From JB111 sp052093225 (GTDB lineage: Bacteria; Actinomycetota; Actinomycetes; Actinomycetales; Actinomycetaceae): a stretch of 64,000 nt of DNA. Below, piece after piece: positions 26,239-35,431 of this stretch. The position numbers and the translations under genes were made by a program. The stretch's first letter is position 1; the number at the start of each line of letters is the position of its first letter. Below the pieces are notes generated by a model. That model worked only from the letters and a program-made list of their open reading frames with translations, searched no databases and was not told the DNA's origin. Location: assembly GCA_052093225.1 (NCBI GenBank), contig JBQDDG010000011.1:7306-71305 (forward strand). The letters run 5' to 3'.

Positions 26239-27368
26239 ACCAGTCCCAGCCTCCCGCTCGCGGCCTGCGCGCCGCCCTGACCGGTCTGCGGACCTCGACC
26301 CGCCGGCCCTCGGGGGAGACCCGTGCCATGCATGTGCTGCGCGAGGACGAGCCGCCGGCGGGCCCCGGCGTCGTCCTGCCCCGGGCGGTCGACGGCCTGA
26401 CCTGGTCCCCGCTGGACGCCCCGCGCGCCGGGGAGCTCGCCGACCTCGTCTCCCGGATCGAGTCCGCGGACGGCACACCGATCCGTACCTCCGCCGCGGA
26501 GGTCGAGAGCTATTTCGCCGAGCGCGAGGGGTTCCGCGCCGTCGCCGGCGACGACGCGGACGGTGTCCTGAGGGCCTTCGGTCTCGTGCGTCCCAAGGGC
26601 GAGGTCGACGGGATGCTCTCGTTCACCTGCTCGGGCGGCGTCGACGACGCGCTGCGGCTCAAGGGCGCCGGCGCCGCGCTCGTCGGGTGGCAGGTGGCCA
26701 CGTCGCGCGCGCTGCTCACCGAGTCCGGCTCCGAGCGGGGCGTCGTCGTCGTGCACGTGGACGAGACCGAGGAGGACCTCACCGCCCTGCTCGAGGAGCA
26801 CGGGTTCCGGCCGCGCCGCTGGTACGTCCAGATGCGCCGCAGCCTCTCGATCGACATCCCCGAGGTGGCGCTGCCCCAGTACGTCTCCGTCGTGCCGTGG
26901 AGCGACGAGCTCGCCGACCAGGTCCGCCGCGCCCACGGTCGTGCGTTCGCCGACCAGCCCGAGGGCGCGATGGAGCGGACCATGGACCTGTGGGGGCCGG
27001 AGTCGCCGGCGTTCGAGCCCGGCTGGAGCTTCGTCGCCCTCGACCGTTCCTCCGACCGCGCCAAGGTGGCCGGCTACATCGTCTCGAGCCGGTACGACCA
27101 GGACTGGGAGGCGCTCGGCTGGACCGAGGGCTACACCGAGGTGCTCGGCGTCCTCTCGGAGTGGCGAGGCAAGCACGTCGGCAGCGCGCTGCTCACCGCC
27201 GCCATGCGGGCCTATGCCGCGGACGGGTTGGAGTACGCGGGGCTCGACATGGACGTGGACTTCGCCCTGGACGTCGACCACCCCGAGCCGCACTCGATGA
27301 TGGCGCTCTACACGAGCCTGCACTACGTGCCCACCAGCCGGTCGGCGCTGCACGTCCTCGAGCTCTAG
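26235..27368 (+). CDS. tandem-GNAT acetyltransferase
   Basis: A 377-residue protein with two GNAT-like halves. The N-terminal half (about 50-200) is degenerate in its acetyl-CoA loop (KGAGAALVGWQVATS). The C-terminal half (about 205-377) keeps a canonical loop (WRGKHVGSALLTAAM) and ends MALYTSLHYVPTSRSALHVLEL. Tandem GNAT proteins include mycothiol synthase MshD, but I cannot assign this one to MshD from motifs alone. It starts at a GTG overlapping the previous stop. It converges on parC across a gap-containing spacer. Confidence 0.85.
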   Translation: MNQSQPPARGLRAALTGLRTSTRRPSGETRAMHVLREDEPPAGPGVVLPRAVDGLTWSPLDAPRAGELADLVSRIESADGTPIRTSAAEVESYFAEREGFRAVAGDDADGVLRAFGLVRPKGEVDGMLSFTCSGGVDDALRLKGAGAALVGWQVATSRALLTESGSERGVVVVHVDETEEDLTALLEEHGFRPRRWYVQMRRSLSIDIPEVALPQYVSVVPWSDELADQVRRAHGRAFADQPEGAMERTMDLWGPESPAFEPGWSFVALDRSSDRAKVAGYIVSSRYDQDWEALGWTEGYTEVLGVLSEWRGKHVGSALLTAAMRAYAADGLEYAGLDMDVDFALDVDHPEPHSMMALYTSLHYVPTSRSALHVLEL

Positions 27369-27456
27369 CCGGGCGACCTCCGGCGGTCCCGACGCAGGGA
27401 GGCCAGGACCAAGGGGGGCCAGGCGCGTAGGGGCCGGGCGCACGGAGGCCGGGACC

Positions 27457-27556
27457 NNNNNNNNNNNNNNNNNNNNNNNNNNNNNNNNNNNNNNNNNNNN
27501 NNNNNNNNNNNNNNNNNNNNNNNNNNNNNNNNNNNNNNNNNNNNNNNNNNNNNNNN
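27457..27556. other. assembly gap (100 N) between the tandem-GNAT gene and parC
   Basis: The gap is flanked by identical 55-bp sequences (27402-27456 and 27557-27611), as at the other two gaps. Collapsing it leaves about 91 bases between the convergent stops. The flank is a G-rich, internally repetitive sequence with two forms of GGAGGCC(A/G)GGACC; no gene is seen here. Confidence 0.95.
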
Positions 27557-27614
27557 GCCAGGACCAAGGGGGGCCAGGCGCGTAGGGGCCGGGCGCACGG
27601 AGGCCGGGACCCAC

Positions 27615-30089
27615 CTAGCCGATCGCGGCCACCGGCACCGGGAGGGCCTTGCCTGACCCGTCGCGCCGCTCGTCGACCTCGGGCAGGTCGACGGCCTGCC
27701 CGCCCGAGCCCACCGCGCGCGCCGGGAGCGGTCCCACCCACGCGAGTTGGAGCTCGCCCTCGCCGCGCAGGAAGCGGTGCGCGCGCACGCCGCCCGTAGC
27801 CCGCCCCTTGGCGGGGTAACGGTCCAGCGGTGTCACCTTCGCGCTGCCGGGGTCCGTACCGGGCAGCGCGCCGGCCGGGCCGGCGATCGTGACGACGCCG
27901 AACCCCCCGATCTCGGCCGACGGCGCCACGCCCATGTGCACGAGCCGCGCCCCCGGGGCGAGCTTGACGCCGGCCACGCCCTTGCCCGCGCGCCCGGTGG
28001 GCCGCACGAGAGAGGCCGAGAACCGGAGCAGCTGGGCGTCCGAGCTGACGAGGACCAGTTCGTCGTCGTCGCCGGCGGGCCGGGCCGACACGACCACGTC
28101 GTCCTCGGCGAGGGAGATGACGTCCCACGACTCACGGTTGGCCGGACGGTCCGCGGGGGAGATGCGCTTGACGACTCCGGCGGCGGTCGCGAGCGCCACC
28201 GGCGGTGCGTCCTCGGTGAGTGCGACCAGTCCGACGACCGACTCGCCGCGCTCCAGCTCGACGAGCTCCTCGACCGCCGTCCCGCCGGACAGGCCGGGCG
28301 CCCCGGACGTGCCGGGCAGGGCGGGGGCGTGCAGCGCCTCGAGCCTGACCGTTCGACCGGTCGAGGTGACGAGGCCGACGTCGGCGCGGGCGGTCGTGGC
28401 CACCGCGTGGGAGATCGCGTCGTGCGCCACGCGGCCGCCGGTGCGCGCGGGCGCCTCCTCGCCGGGGGTGCGCGCGATCCGTCCGGTGCCGCCGAGGAGG
28501 ACCCAGCACGGGTCGTCCGGCTCCTGCAGCGGCGTCGCGGAGGCCCCCCTGCCGCGCGCGGGCGCGGCCTCGGCCGTCGCCCCGGACCGGGGCGCGCCGC
28601 CCGCGGACTCGAGGAGCACCGTGCGCCGCGGCGTGCCGTGCGCCGCCGCGACCTCGGCGAGGTCGGAGGACACGAGCGTGCGGAGCGCCTGGTCGGAGCC
28701 GAGCACCTCCTCCAGCTCGGCCGCGAGCCTGAGCAGCTCCTCGTGCTCCTTCTCGAGCTCGATGACCGAGTAGCGGGTGAGGCGCCGCAGCTGGAGGTCG
28801 AGGATGTACTCGGCCTGCACCTCGGTGAGGTCGAAGACGCTGATCAGCTGCGCCTTGGCGGCCGCCGCGCTCTCCGCGGACCGGATGAGCTGGACCACCT
28901 CGTCGATGTTGAGGACGGCGACGAGCAGGCCGTCGAGGAGGTGGATGCGCTCGCGCGCCCTGCGCAGCCGGTACTCCGTGCGCCGCCTGGTCACGGTGAG
29001 CCGGTGGTCGACGAAGACCTCGAGCATCTCCTTGAGGCCGAGCGTGCGGGGCTGGCCGTCGACGAGCGCGACGTTGTTGATGCTGAAGGACTCCTCCAGC
29101 GGCGTGTACCGGTAGAGCTGCTCGAGCACGGCGTCCGGGTTGTACCCCGTCTTCAGCTCGATGACGAGCCGCAGGCCGTGGTGCCGGTCGGTGAGGTCGA
29201 CGACGTTGGAGATGCCCTCGATGCGGCGGGCGTCGACCCCGTCCTTGATCTTCCCGATCACGCGCTCGGTGCCCACCATGTAGGGCAGCTCGGTGATGAC
29301 GAGGCCCTTGCGCCGCGCCGTGACCTGCTCGACCCGGACGGTGGCCCGCGTGCGGAAGGCCCCGCGGCCGCCGGCCTGCGCCTCGCGCACGCCGTCGAGG
29401 CCGATGATGCGGCCGCCGCCCGGCAGGTCCGGTCCGGGCACGAAGCGCTGGAGCGCCTCGAGGCTCGCGTCCGGGTGCGCCACGAGGTGGCGGGCCGCGG
29501 CGACGACCTCCACGAGGTTGTGCGGCGCCATGTTCGTCGCCATGCCGACGGCGATCCCCGAGGCGCCGTTGACGAGGAGGTTCGGAATCGCGGAGGGCAG
29601 CACCTCCGGCTGCAGGGTCGACCCGTCGTAGTTGGGCACGAGGTCGACGACGTCCTCGCCGAGGTCGGCGACCATCGCGAGCGCCGCCGGCGCCTGCCGG
29701 ACCTCGGTGTACCGGGGGGCGGCCGGACCGTCGTCGAGGGAGCCGAAGTTGCCGTGCCCGTCGACCACCGGGAGCCGCATCGCGAAGTCCTGCGCGAGCC
29801 GGACCATCGCGTCGTAGATCGCGCTGTCACCGTGCGGGTGGAGCTTGCCCATGACGTCGCCGACGACGCGGGAGGACTTCACGTGCGCCCGGTCGGGCCG
29901 CAGGCCCATCTCGTCCATCTGGTAGAGGATCCGCCGCTGGACGGGCTTGAGGCCGTCGCGCGCGTCGGGCAGGGCCCGGGCGTAGATCACCGAGTACGCG
30001 TACTCGAGGAACGACCCTTCCATCTCGGAGCTGACGTCGATGTCGACGATCTGCTCGTCCACGACGGGGGGAGGGGTGCTGCGGGCCAT
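27615..30089 (-). CDS. parC: DNA topoisomerase IV subunit A (ParC)
   Basis: An 824-residue type IIA topoisomerase breakage-reunion subunit. The catalytic tyrosine is Tyr127 in PAAPRYTEVR. The conserved N-terminus (SYSVIYARALPDARDGLKPVQRRIL type), KSSRVVGDVMGKLHPHGD and NYDGSTLQPEVLPS are present. A beta-pinwheel C-terminal domain follows; the GyrA box QRRGGKG is not seen, only the looser GRAGKG, which favours ParC. The ATG at 30089 begins the conserved MARSTPPP...EQIVDIDV; a longer open frame to 30173 looks non-coding. It is convergent with parE and two GNAT genes. Confidence 0.92.
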   Translation of the reverse strand: MARSTPPPVVDEQIVDIDVSSEMEGSFLEYAYSVIYARALPDARDGLKPVQRRILYQMDEMGLRPDRAHVKSSRVVGDVMGKLHPHGDSAIYDAMVRLAQDFAMRLPVVDGHGNFGSLDDGPAAPRYTEVRQAPAALAMVADLGEDVVDLVPNYDGSTLQPEVLPSAIPNLLVNGASGIAVGMATNMAPHNLVEVVAAARHLVAHPDASLEALQRFVPGPDLPGGGRIIGLDGVREAQAGGRGAFRTRATVRVEQVTARRKGLVITELPYMVGTERVIGKIKDGVDARRIEGISNVVDLTDRHHGLRLVIELKTGYNPDAVLEQLYRYTPLEESFSINNVALVDGQPRTLGLKEMLEVFVDHRLTVTRRRTEYRLRRARERIHLLDGLLVAVLNIDEVVQLIRSAESAAAAKAQLISVFDLTEVQAEYILDLQLRRLTRYSVIELEKEHEELLRLAAELEEVLGSDQALRTLVSSDLAEVAAAHGTPRRTVLLESAGGAPRSGATAEAAPARGRGASATPLQEPDDPCWVLLGGTGRIARTPGEEAPARTGGRVAHDAISHAVATTARADVGLVTSTGRTVRLEALHAPALPGTSGAPGLSGGTAVEELVELERGESVVGLVALTEDAPPVALATAAGVVKRISPADRPANRESWDVISLAEDDVVVSARPAGDDDELVLVSSDAQLLRFSASLVRPTGRAGKGVAGVKLAPGARLVHMGVAPSAEIGGFGVVTIAGPAGALPGTDPGSAKVTPLDRYPAKGRATGGVRAHRFLRGEGELQLAWVGPLPARAVGSGGQAVDLPEVDERRDGSGKALPVPVAAIG

Positions 30090-30189
30090 GCCTGAGATGT
30101 TCCCATCCCCGCGCGCCGCCCCCCGTGTACGGCACGCGCGTTCCGCGCCACGCTCGCGCCGCCGCCGTGGCACTCGTCACGGGGACGAC

Positions 30190-30195
30190 TAGGTT
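30190..30195 (+). promoter_or_regulatory. -10 hexamer of a leaderless promoter for the GNAT/acyl-CoA synthetase gene
   Basis: TAGGTT is followed by 6 bases and the ATG at 30202. Confidence 0.6.
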
Positions 30196-30201
30196 GGACG
30201 G

Positions 30202-32991
30202 ATGGAGACGCCACCCGAGCCCGGCACCGCCGAGAAGGACCCGGGTCCCGGGTGGCCGGCCGGGTGGGAGGCCGACGTCGTCCTGCGCGACGGCGCGTCG
30301 ATGCACCTGCGGCCGATCCTGCCGTCCGACGCCGACGCGCTCGCCGACTTCCACGCGCAGCAGTCCGAGCGCTCGCAGTACTACCGTTTCTTCGCCCCGA
30401 TGCCCCGGCTCTCGCCGTCGGACGTCCATCGCTTCACGAACGTCGACCACGTTTCCCGGGTCGCGCTCGTCCTCACGGAGGGCCCGGCGATCCGCGGGGT
30501 GGGCCGGTACGACGTCGTCGAGCCCGGCGTCGCCGAGGTGGCGTTCGCCGTGTCCGACGCCGAGCACGGGCGCGGCCTCGGCTCGATCCTCCTCGAGCAC
30601 ATCGTCGCTGCCGCCCGCGAGCGCGGCGTGCACACGTTCACCGCGGACGTCCTGCCGGAGAACACCCAGATGATGCGCGTGTTCCAGGACGCGGGGTACG
30701 AGGTGCGTTCGCACTACGACGACGGCGTCGTCGCCCTCCGGATCCCCCTGCGCCGCACCGGGCGCTCCTGGGAGGTGCTCGCCGAGCGCGAACGCCGGGC
30801 CGAGTCGCTCTCGATGGGTGCGCTGACCGGCGCGCGCTCGGCGCTCGTCGTCGCCCTCGACGAGTCCGGCCGGGCCCTCGCCAGCCGGGTGCTCGCCCGC
30901 GCGGTCGCGGTGGCGGGGGAGGACGGGACGATCCCGCTGCTCGCCGCCGGGCCGCTCGACCCGGGGCCGGTGACGCACGTGGCGGACCTGGACGCGCTCA
31001 CGGAGGTGGCGGACCGGCCCGAGGTCGTCGACGTCGCGCTCGTCGCCGGCACACCGGGCCGGGTCGTGGCCGCCGTGCCGGCGCTGCGCGCACTCGGGGT
31101 GCGCTCCCTCGTCGTGCTCTCCGGCGGGTTCGCCAGGGGTACCGGCCACGAGCACCAGCTCGACCTCCTGCGGGCGACCAGGCTCGCCGGCCTGCGCGTG
31201 GTCGGCCCGGCCTCCTACGGGATCGCCGGTCACGGGAGCGCGGGCCGCTACGACCTCACCCTCGCCGACCCCGCGCTCGGTGCACGGGCGCCCGCCGGGC
31301 TCGTCGGCGGCCGGGGCGTGGGCCTCTTCGCGCAGACCCGGGAGGCCGCTCTCGCCCTGCGCAGGGGGGCGGCGAACCGCCGGCTCCCCGAGGTCGCCGT
31401 CCTCGCCGCGGGCAACCGGATCGACGTCTCCGGCAACGACACGATGCAGAGCTGGTCGGCCGACGACGCGATCGGCGTCGGCATCGTCCACCTCCAGACC
31501 CTCGGCAACGCGCGCAAGTTCACGCGGATCGCGCGCCGGCACACGGCGGAGCGCGCCCTCGTCGTCCTCACCTCGGCGACGACCGCCGTCGCGACCCTCC
31601 CGGGCCACGCCGTCGCGACCTCCCCGCTGCCGCCGAGCGTCATCGACTCCGTCCTCGCCCAGGCGGGGGCGCTCACGGCGCGCAGCGTGGGGGAGGCCCT
31701 CGACCTCGCCGCCGTCGCACTCACCCAGCCGGTCCCCGCCGGCACGCGCGTCGCGCTGGTGACCAGCTCCCACTCGCTCGCCGCCACCCTGCAGGCGAGC
31801 GCGCGGGCGGGCGGTCTCCTCCCGGTCGGTGAGGTCCTCGTCCTCGACGCCGGGGTGATGGACGCCCGCGAGGCGCTCCAGGGGGTCGTGCTGCGCGAGG
31901 ACGTCGACGCGGTCCTCCTCGCCGTCGCCGACGTGCTCGGCGAGGTGGACCCCGAGCTGCTCGCCGTGCTCGCCGCCGCCTCGGCCGCCGACGCCGACCG
32001 GCCCTGGGCGGCGTGGGTGGACGGGGTCCGTGGCCTGGACGAGCGCCTGAGCGCCGGCGAGCACGTGCTCGCCTCCACCGGGTCGATCGAGACCGCCGTG
32101 CGGGCGGTGGCCCTGCGCGCCGCCGTCGCGGCGCGGCGCCGGGACGACTCCGCCGTCCTCCTCGAGGCCGAGGGCGCCGACCCGCTCGCAGCCCGCGCGG
32201 CGATCGCCGGCGTCGAGCCCACGGCCACCACCGGCGAGGTCGTCGACCTGGACGCCGGGCGCACCGCCGAGCTCCTGGCGGCCTACGGCATCGACCTCCT
32301 CGACACTCGCCTCGTCACGGGCGGGAGCGACGACGACGTGGCGGCCCTGGCCGTCTCGACGGCACGGGAGATCGGGCACCCGGTCGCGGTCAAGGCCGCC
32401 GACCCGGTCCTGCGGCACCGCGCGGACCTCGGCGGTGTCCGGCTCGACCTCGCGGACGACGCCGACGTCACCGCCGCCGTCCTGCAGATCCGCTCCCGCT
32501 CCCGCCAGGTGCTGGGCCGCGAGACCGACGTCCAGGTGCAGGCGATGGCGGAACCGGGGGTCGCCGTCATCGTCCGCGGGGGCGAGGACCCCGTGTACGG
32601 GCCCGTGATCTCGCTCGGCGTCGGCGGCGACGCCTCGGAGATCCTCGGGGACGTGTCCTACCGGGTGGCGCCGGTGACCGCGAGCGACGTGGCGACGATG
32701 ATCACCGACCTGCGCGCCGCCACCCGCCTGACCGGAGACCGCGGGCTCTCGCCGGTCGACACCGCCGCGCTCGCGGACCTGCTCGGCCGCGTCGCCGCCC
32801 TCGTCGACGACCTGCCGGCGGTGGCCCACCTCGAGCTCAACCCCGTGATCGTCGCGGGCCGGTCCCTCGCCGTCGCGGGCGCCGGCGTCAGGCTGCGGGC
32901 GCCGCACCGGCTCGACGCCGGCCGCCGCGCCCTCCCGCGACCGTCCGCGGAGGAGGGCGGAGCGCCCCCGCCGGGCGGGGTGGCAGGATGA
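30202..32991 (+). CDS. GNAT acetyltransferase fused to an NDP-forming acyl-CoA synthetase-like protein
   Basis: A 929-residue fusion. The N-terminal GNAT domain (about 30-185) has EHGRGLGSILLEHIV as its acetyl-CoA loop. It is followed by a CoA-binding Rossmann domain, a succinyl-CoA-ligase-like region and a C-terminal ATP-grasp domain (LLAAYGIDLLDTRLV, VAVKAADPVLRHRADLGGV, LGVGGDASEILGDVSYR). The domain set matches Pat-type protein lysine acetyltransferases, although in Salmonella Pat the GNAT is C-terminal. The catalytic SHTG histidine motif of working acetate-CoA ligases is not visible, so the synthetase part may be regulatory. It probably acetylates metabolic enzymes; this is inferred. Confidence 0.88.
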   Translation: METPPEPGTAEKDPGPGWPAGWEADVVLRDGASMHLRPILPSDADALADFHAQQSERSQYYRFFAPMPRLSPSDVHRFTNVDHVSRVALVLTEGPAIRGVGRYDVVEPGVAEVAFAVSDAEHGRGLGSILLEHIVAAARERGVHTFTADVLPENTQMMRVFQDAGYEVRSHYDDGVVALRIPLRRTGRSWEVLAERERRAESLSMGALTGARSALVVALDESGRALASRVLARAVAVAGEDGTIPLLAAGPLDPGPVTHVADLDALTEVADRPEVVDVALVAGTPGRVVAAVPALRALGVRSLVVLSGGFARGTGHEHQLDLLRATRLAGLRVVGPASYGIAGHGSAGRYDLTLADPALGARAPAGLVGGRGVGLFAQTREAALALRRGAANRRLPEVAVLAAGNRIDVSGNDTMQSWSADDAIGVGIVHLQTLGNARKFTRIARRHTAERALVVLTSATTAVATLPGHAVATSPLPPSVIDSVLAQAGALTARSVGEALDLAAVALTQPVPAGTRVALVTSSHSLAATLQASARAGGLLPVGEVLVLDAGVMDAREALQGVVLREDVDAVLLAVADVLGEVDPELLAVLAAASAADADRPWAAWVDGVRGLDERLSAGEHVLASTGSIETAVRAVALRAAVAARRRDDSAVLLEAEGADPLAARAAIAGVEPTATTGEVVDLDAGRTAELLAAYGIDLLDTRLVTGGSDDDVAALAVSTAREIGHPVAVKAADPVLRHRADLGGVRLDLADDADVTAAVLQIRSRSRQVLGRETDVQVQAMAEPGVAVIVRGGEDPVYGPVISLGVGGDASEILGDVSYRVAPVTASDVATMITDLRAATRLTGDRGLSPVDTAALADLLGRVAALVDDLPAVAHLELNPVIVAGRSLAVAGAGVRLRAPHRLDAGRRALPRPSAEEGGAPPPGGVAG

Positions 32992-32995
32992 CACG

Positions 32996-33550
32996 GTGTC
33001 TCGGACCAGCTCACTTCGCCAGGACCTCGACGACGCGGGCTTCTACCCGCAGCTCGTCGCCGACGTGCTCGACGTCGCGCTCGCCGGGGAGGCGGTGGTC
33101 TCCCACCTCGTCCACCCCGAGACGACGTTCGACCACGCGCTGCGCCGCCACCTCACCGTGCTCGCGCTGACGCGCAGCCGATTCATCGTGGTGCACGTCG
33201 ACGACGTCTCCGACGAGCAGGCCGGGCCGGGTGCGCTCGCCACGTCCGAGACCGTCGCCCTGCGCGAGATCCGCACCGTCGCCCTCACCCACGGGGTCGT
33301 CGACCCGGCCGGTGACGGCGGCACCTCCGAGCTCACCCTGTCCGTCGGCTGGGGTGCGATCCACCGCGTCGACCTCGAGCCCCAGACCTGCGCCGACCCC
33401 GACTGCGAGGCGGACCACGGGATGACCGGCACGCTCTCGCCCGAGGACGTCGTCATCCGGGTGGCCGCGCAGGCCGACGGCCAGGACGCGCTGGACCGCG
33501 CCCTGGGGTTCGCGCGGGACCTGTCCGGCGCGACCGCCGGGCAGGCCTGA
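32996..33550 (+). CDS. DUF5998 family protein
   Basis: A 184-residue soluble protein of an uncharacterised actinobacterial family, recognised by LRQDLDDAGFYPQLVADVLDVALAGE and the following HHTLVPETTFD-like region (VSHLVHPETTFDHALRRHLTVLALT). It has a CADPDCEADHG segment with two cysteines. No membrane segment or signal is seen. The GTG at 32996 lies four bases after the previous stop; CAGGAT ends 6 bases before it, a variant leaderless hexamer inside the preceding gene. It is followed by the phosphatase-like gene after 7 bases. Confidence 0.8.
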   Translation: MSRTSSLRQDLDDAGFYPQLVADVLDVALAGEAVVSHLVHPETTFDHALRRHLTVLALTRSRFIVVHVDDVSDEQAGPGALATSETVALREIRTVALTHGVVDPAGDGGTSELTLSVGWGAIHRVDLEPQTCADPDCEADHGMTGTLSPEDVVIRVAAQADGQDALDRALGFARDLSGATAGQA

Positions 33551-33557
33551 GGCAGCG

Positions 33558-34721
33558 ATGAGGGCGAGACGACCGGAGACCCCCCACCTCGGCCGGCACC
33601 TGCGTGCCGTCCTCCCCGCGGCGCTCGACGCCGTCGGCATCGAGACCGGCTCCGCCGGGCGCTCCTCCGGCGATGACCGCGCCGACCTCGGCCTGCCCAC
33701 GGCCGCCAAGGTCGTCGTCGTGCTCGTCGACGGACTCGGCCTCGCGCAGCTCACCGAGCGCGGCGGCCACGCCCCGTTCCTGCGCTCGCTGCTCCCGGAC
33801 GCCCTGTCGCTGCAGACCTGCCTGCCCTCGACGACCGCCGCGGCGCTGACGACCCTCGGCACCGGGGAGCTCCCCGGCCGTACCGGCATGCTCGGCTACA
33901 CCGTGCGCCACCCCCCGACGAAGGAGATCGTCAACCTCGTCACCTGGGAGGACGCGCCGATGGGCGCCCGGGACTGGCAACGGGTCCCCACCCTGTTCGA
34001 GCAGGCGGCGGCCGTCACCGGCGAGGCGGCCCGCACCGTCGCCGTCGGGCCCGCCCGGTTCGTCGGCTCCGGTCTCACCGTCTCCGCGCTCAGGGGGGCG
34101 CGCGGCGCGACGGGGGAGTCCCTCGCCGAGCGGGTCGACGCCACGGTCACGGCCCTGCGCTCGGGCGCGGACCTCGCCTACCTCTACTGGGGCGACGTCG
34201 ACCACGTCGGTCACGTGCACGGGTGGGGCTCCTTCGAGTGGGGCGAGGAGCTGATGGGCGCGGACGCCGAGCTGCGCCGGCTCGCGGCACGGGTGCCGAA
34301 GGGCACCCTCGTCCTCGTCACCGCCGACCACGGGATGGTCGACGTCGGGAGGCGGATCGACCTCGGCCGGTCGCCCGAGCTGCGCGTCGGGGTGGCACAG
34401 ATCGCCGGCGAGCCGCGCGCCTGCCACCTGTTCCTCGACGAGGACGCGGAGCCCACGGAGGTCGCCGGCCGCTGGAGCTCGGCCCTGGGGGAGGAGGCGA
34501 GCGTCCTCACGCGCGAGGAGCTCGTGTCCTCGGGCGCCCTCGGCACCGGGCTGCCCGAGGACCGGGTCGAGGCGGTCGGGGACGTCGTGGCGTTCCTCGG
34601 CGACCGGGACGTCGTGATCGAGCAGGGCTCGGGGTCGATCGGGTCCGTCGCGCTCGTCGGGGTGCACGGGTCGTCGACCGATGCGGAGCTGCAGGTGCCC
34701 CTCCTCGTGGCGGCGAGCTGA
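33558..34721 (+). CDS. alkaline phosphatase superfamily protein (nucleotide pyrophosphatase/phosphodiesterase-like)
   Basis: A 387-residue metal-dependent hydrolase. The first metal-binding Asp is in VVVVLVDGLGLAQL and the nucleophile Thr in CLPSTTAAALTTLGTG. The second metal cluster is visible as GDVDHVGHVHG and TADHGMVDV. The fold is the autotaxin/NPP branch of the alkaline phosphatase superfamily, acting on phosphodiesters. No signal peptide is seen, so it is likely cytoplasmic. Its TGA overlaps the ATG of tdk (TGATG), which implies coupling. Confidence 0.88.
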   Translation: MRARRPETPHLGRHLRAVLPAALDAVGIETGSAGRSSGDDRADLGLPTAAKVVVVLVDGLGLAQLTERGGHAPFLRSLLPDALSLQTCLPSTTAAALTTLGTGELPGRTGMLGYTVRHPPTKEIVNLVTWEDAPMGARDWQRVPTLFEQAAAVTGEAARTVAVGPARFVGSGLTVSALRGARGATGESLAERVDATVTALRSGADLAYLYWGDVDHVGHVHGWGSFEWGEELMGADAELRRLAARVPKGTLVLVTADHGMVDVGRRIDLGRSPELRVGVAQIAGEPRACHLFLDEDAEPTEVAGRWSSALGEEASVLTREELVSSGALGTGLPEDRVEAVGDVVAFLGDRDVVIEQGSGSIGSVALVGVHGSSTDAELQVPLLVAAS

Positions 34722-35419
34722 TGGGCCGCCTGGTCTTCTTCTCCGGCACGATGGACTCGGGGAAGTCCACGCTCGCGCTCCAGGTCGATCACAACCACGC
34801 CGCCCGGGGGCTCGGCGGCCTGAGGTTCAGCCGGAGCGACCGGGGCGGCGAGGGCGTGCTCTCCTCGCGTCTCGGGCTGCGCGCCGACGCGCTCGAGGTG
34901 ACGGACACGACCGACTTCTGGGCCGAGGTCGTGCGCCGCCGGACCGCCGGCGAGCGCGTCGACTACCTCGTGTGCGACGAGGCGCAGTTCTACACCGCCG
35001 AGCAGGTCGAGCAGCTCGCCCGGCTCGCGGACCTCATGGACCTGTCGGTCTTCGCGTTCGGTATCACGACCGACTTCCGCACCCGCCTCTTCCCCGGCGC
35101 CGCCCGCCTCGTCGAGCTGGCGGACCGGGTCGAGCGGCTGCAGGTCGAGGCCCTGTGCTGGTGCGGGGACCGCGCCACCCACAACGCGCGCACCGTCGAC
35201 GGCGCGATGGTCACCGAGGGCGAGCAGGTCGTCGTCGGCGACACGGCCGAGCCGGGCACGGCCGCACGTGGGTCGGCAGTCGGGCCCGAGGGCCGTGCCG
35301 ACGAGCCCGTGGTCGCCTACGAGGTGCTCTGCCGCAACCACCACATGCGCGGGATGACGGTGGCGCGTGCCCGGGCGGCGGAGCTCAGCCCGCAGACGCT
35401 CGACCTGTCCGGCACGTAG
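34721..35419 (+). CDS. tdk: thymidine kinase
   Basis: A 232-residue type II thymidine kinase for salvage of thymidine to dTMP. The P-loop is GTMDSGKST near residues 9-17. The Walker B-like DEAQF and the lasso region with zinc ligands are visible (CWCGDRATHNAR and CRNHH). A ~20-residue Gly/Glu-rich insertion lies between the two zinc half-sites. It starts one base inside the phosphatase stop codon. It converges with sepH, leaving 12 bases between stops. Confidence 0.95.
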   Translation: MGRLVFFSGTMDSGKSTLALQVDHNHAARGLGGLRFSRSDRGGEGVLSSRLGLRADALEVTDTTDFWAEVVRRRTAGERVDYLVCDEAQFYTAEQVEQLARLADLMDLSVFAFGITTDFRTRLFPGAARLVELADRVERLQVEALCWCGDRATHNARTVDGAMVTEGEQVVVGDTAEPGTAARGSAVGPEGRADEPVVAYEVLCRNHHMRGMTVARARAAELSPQTLDLSGT

Positions 35420-35431
35420 GCGCCGGCGGAG

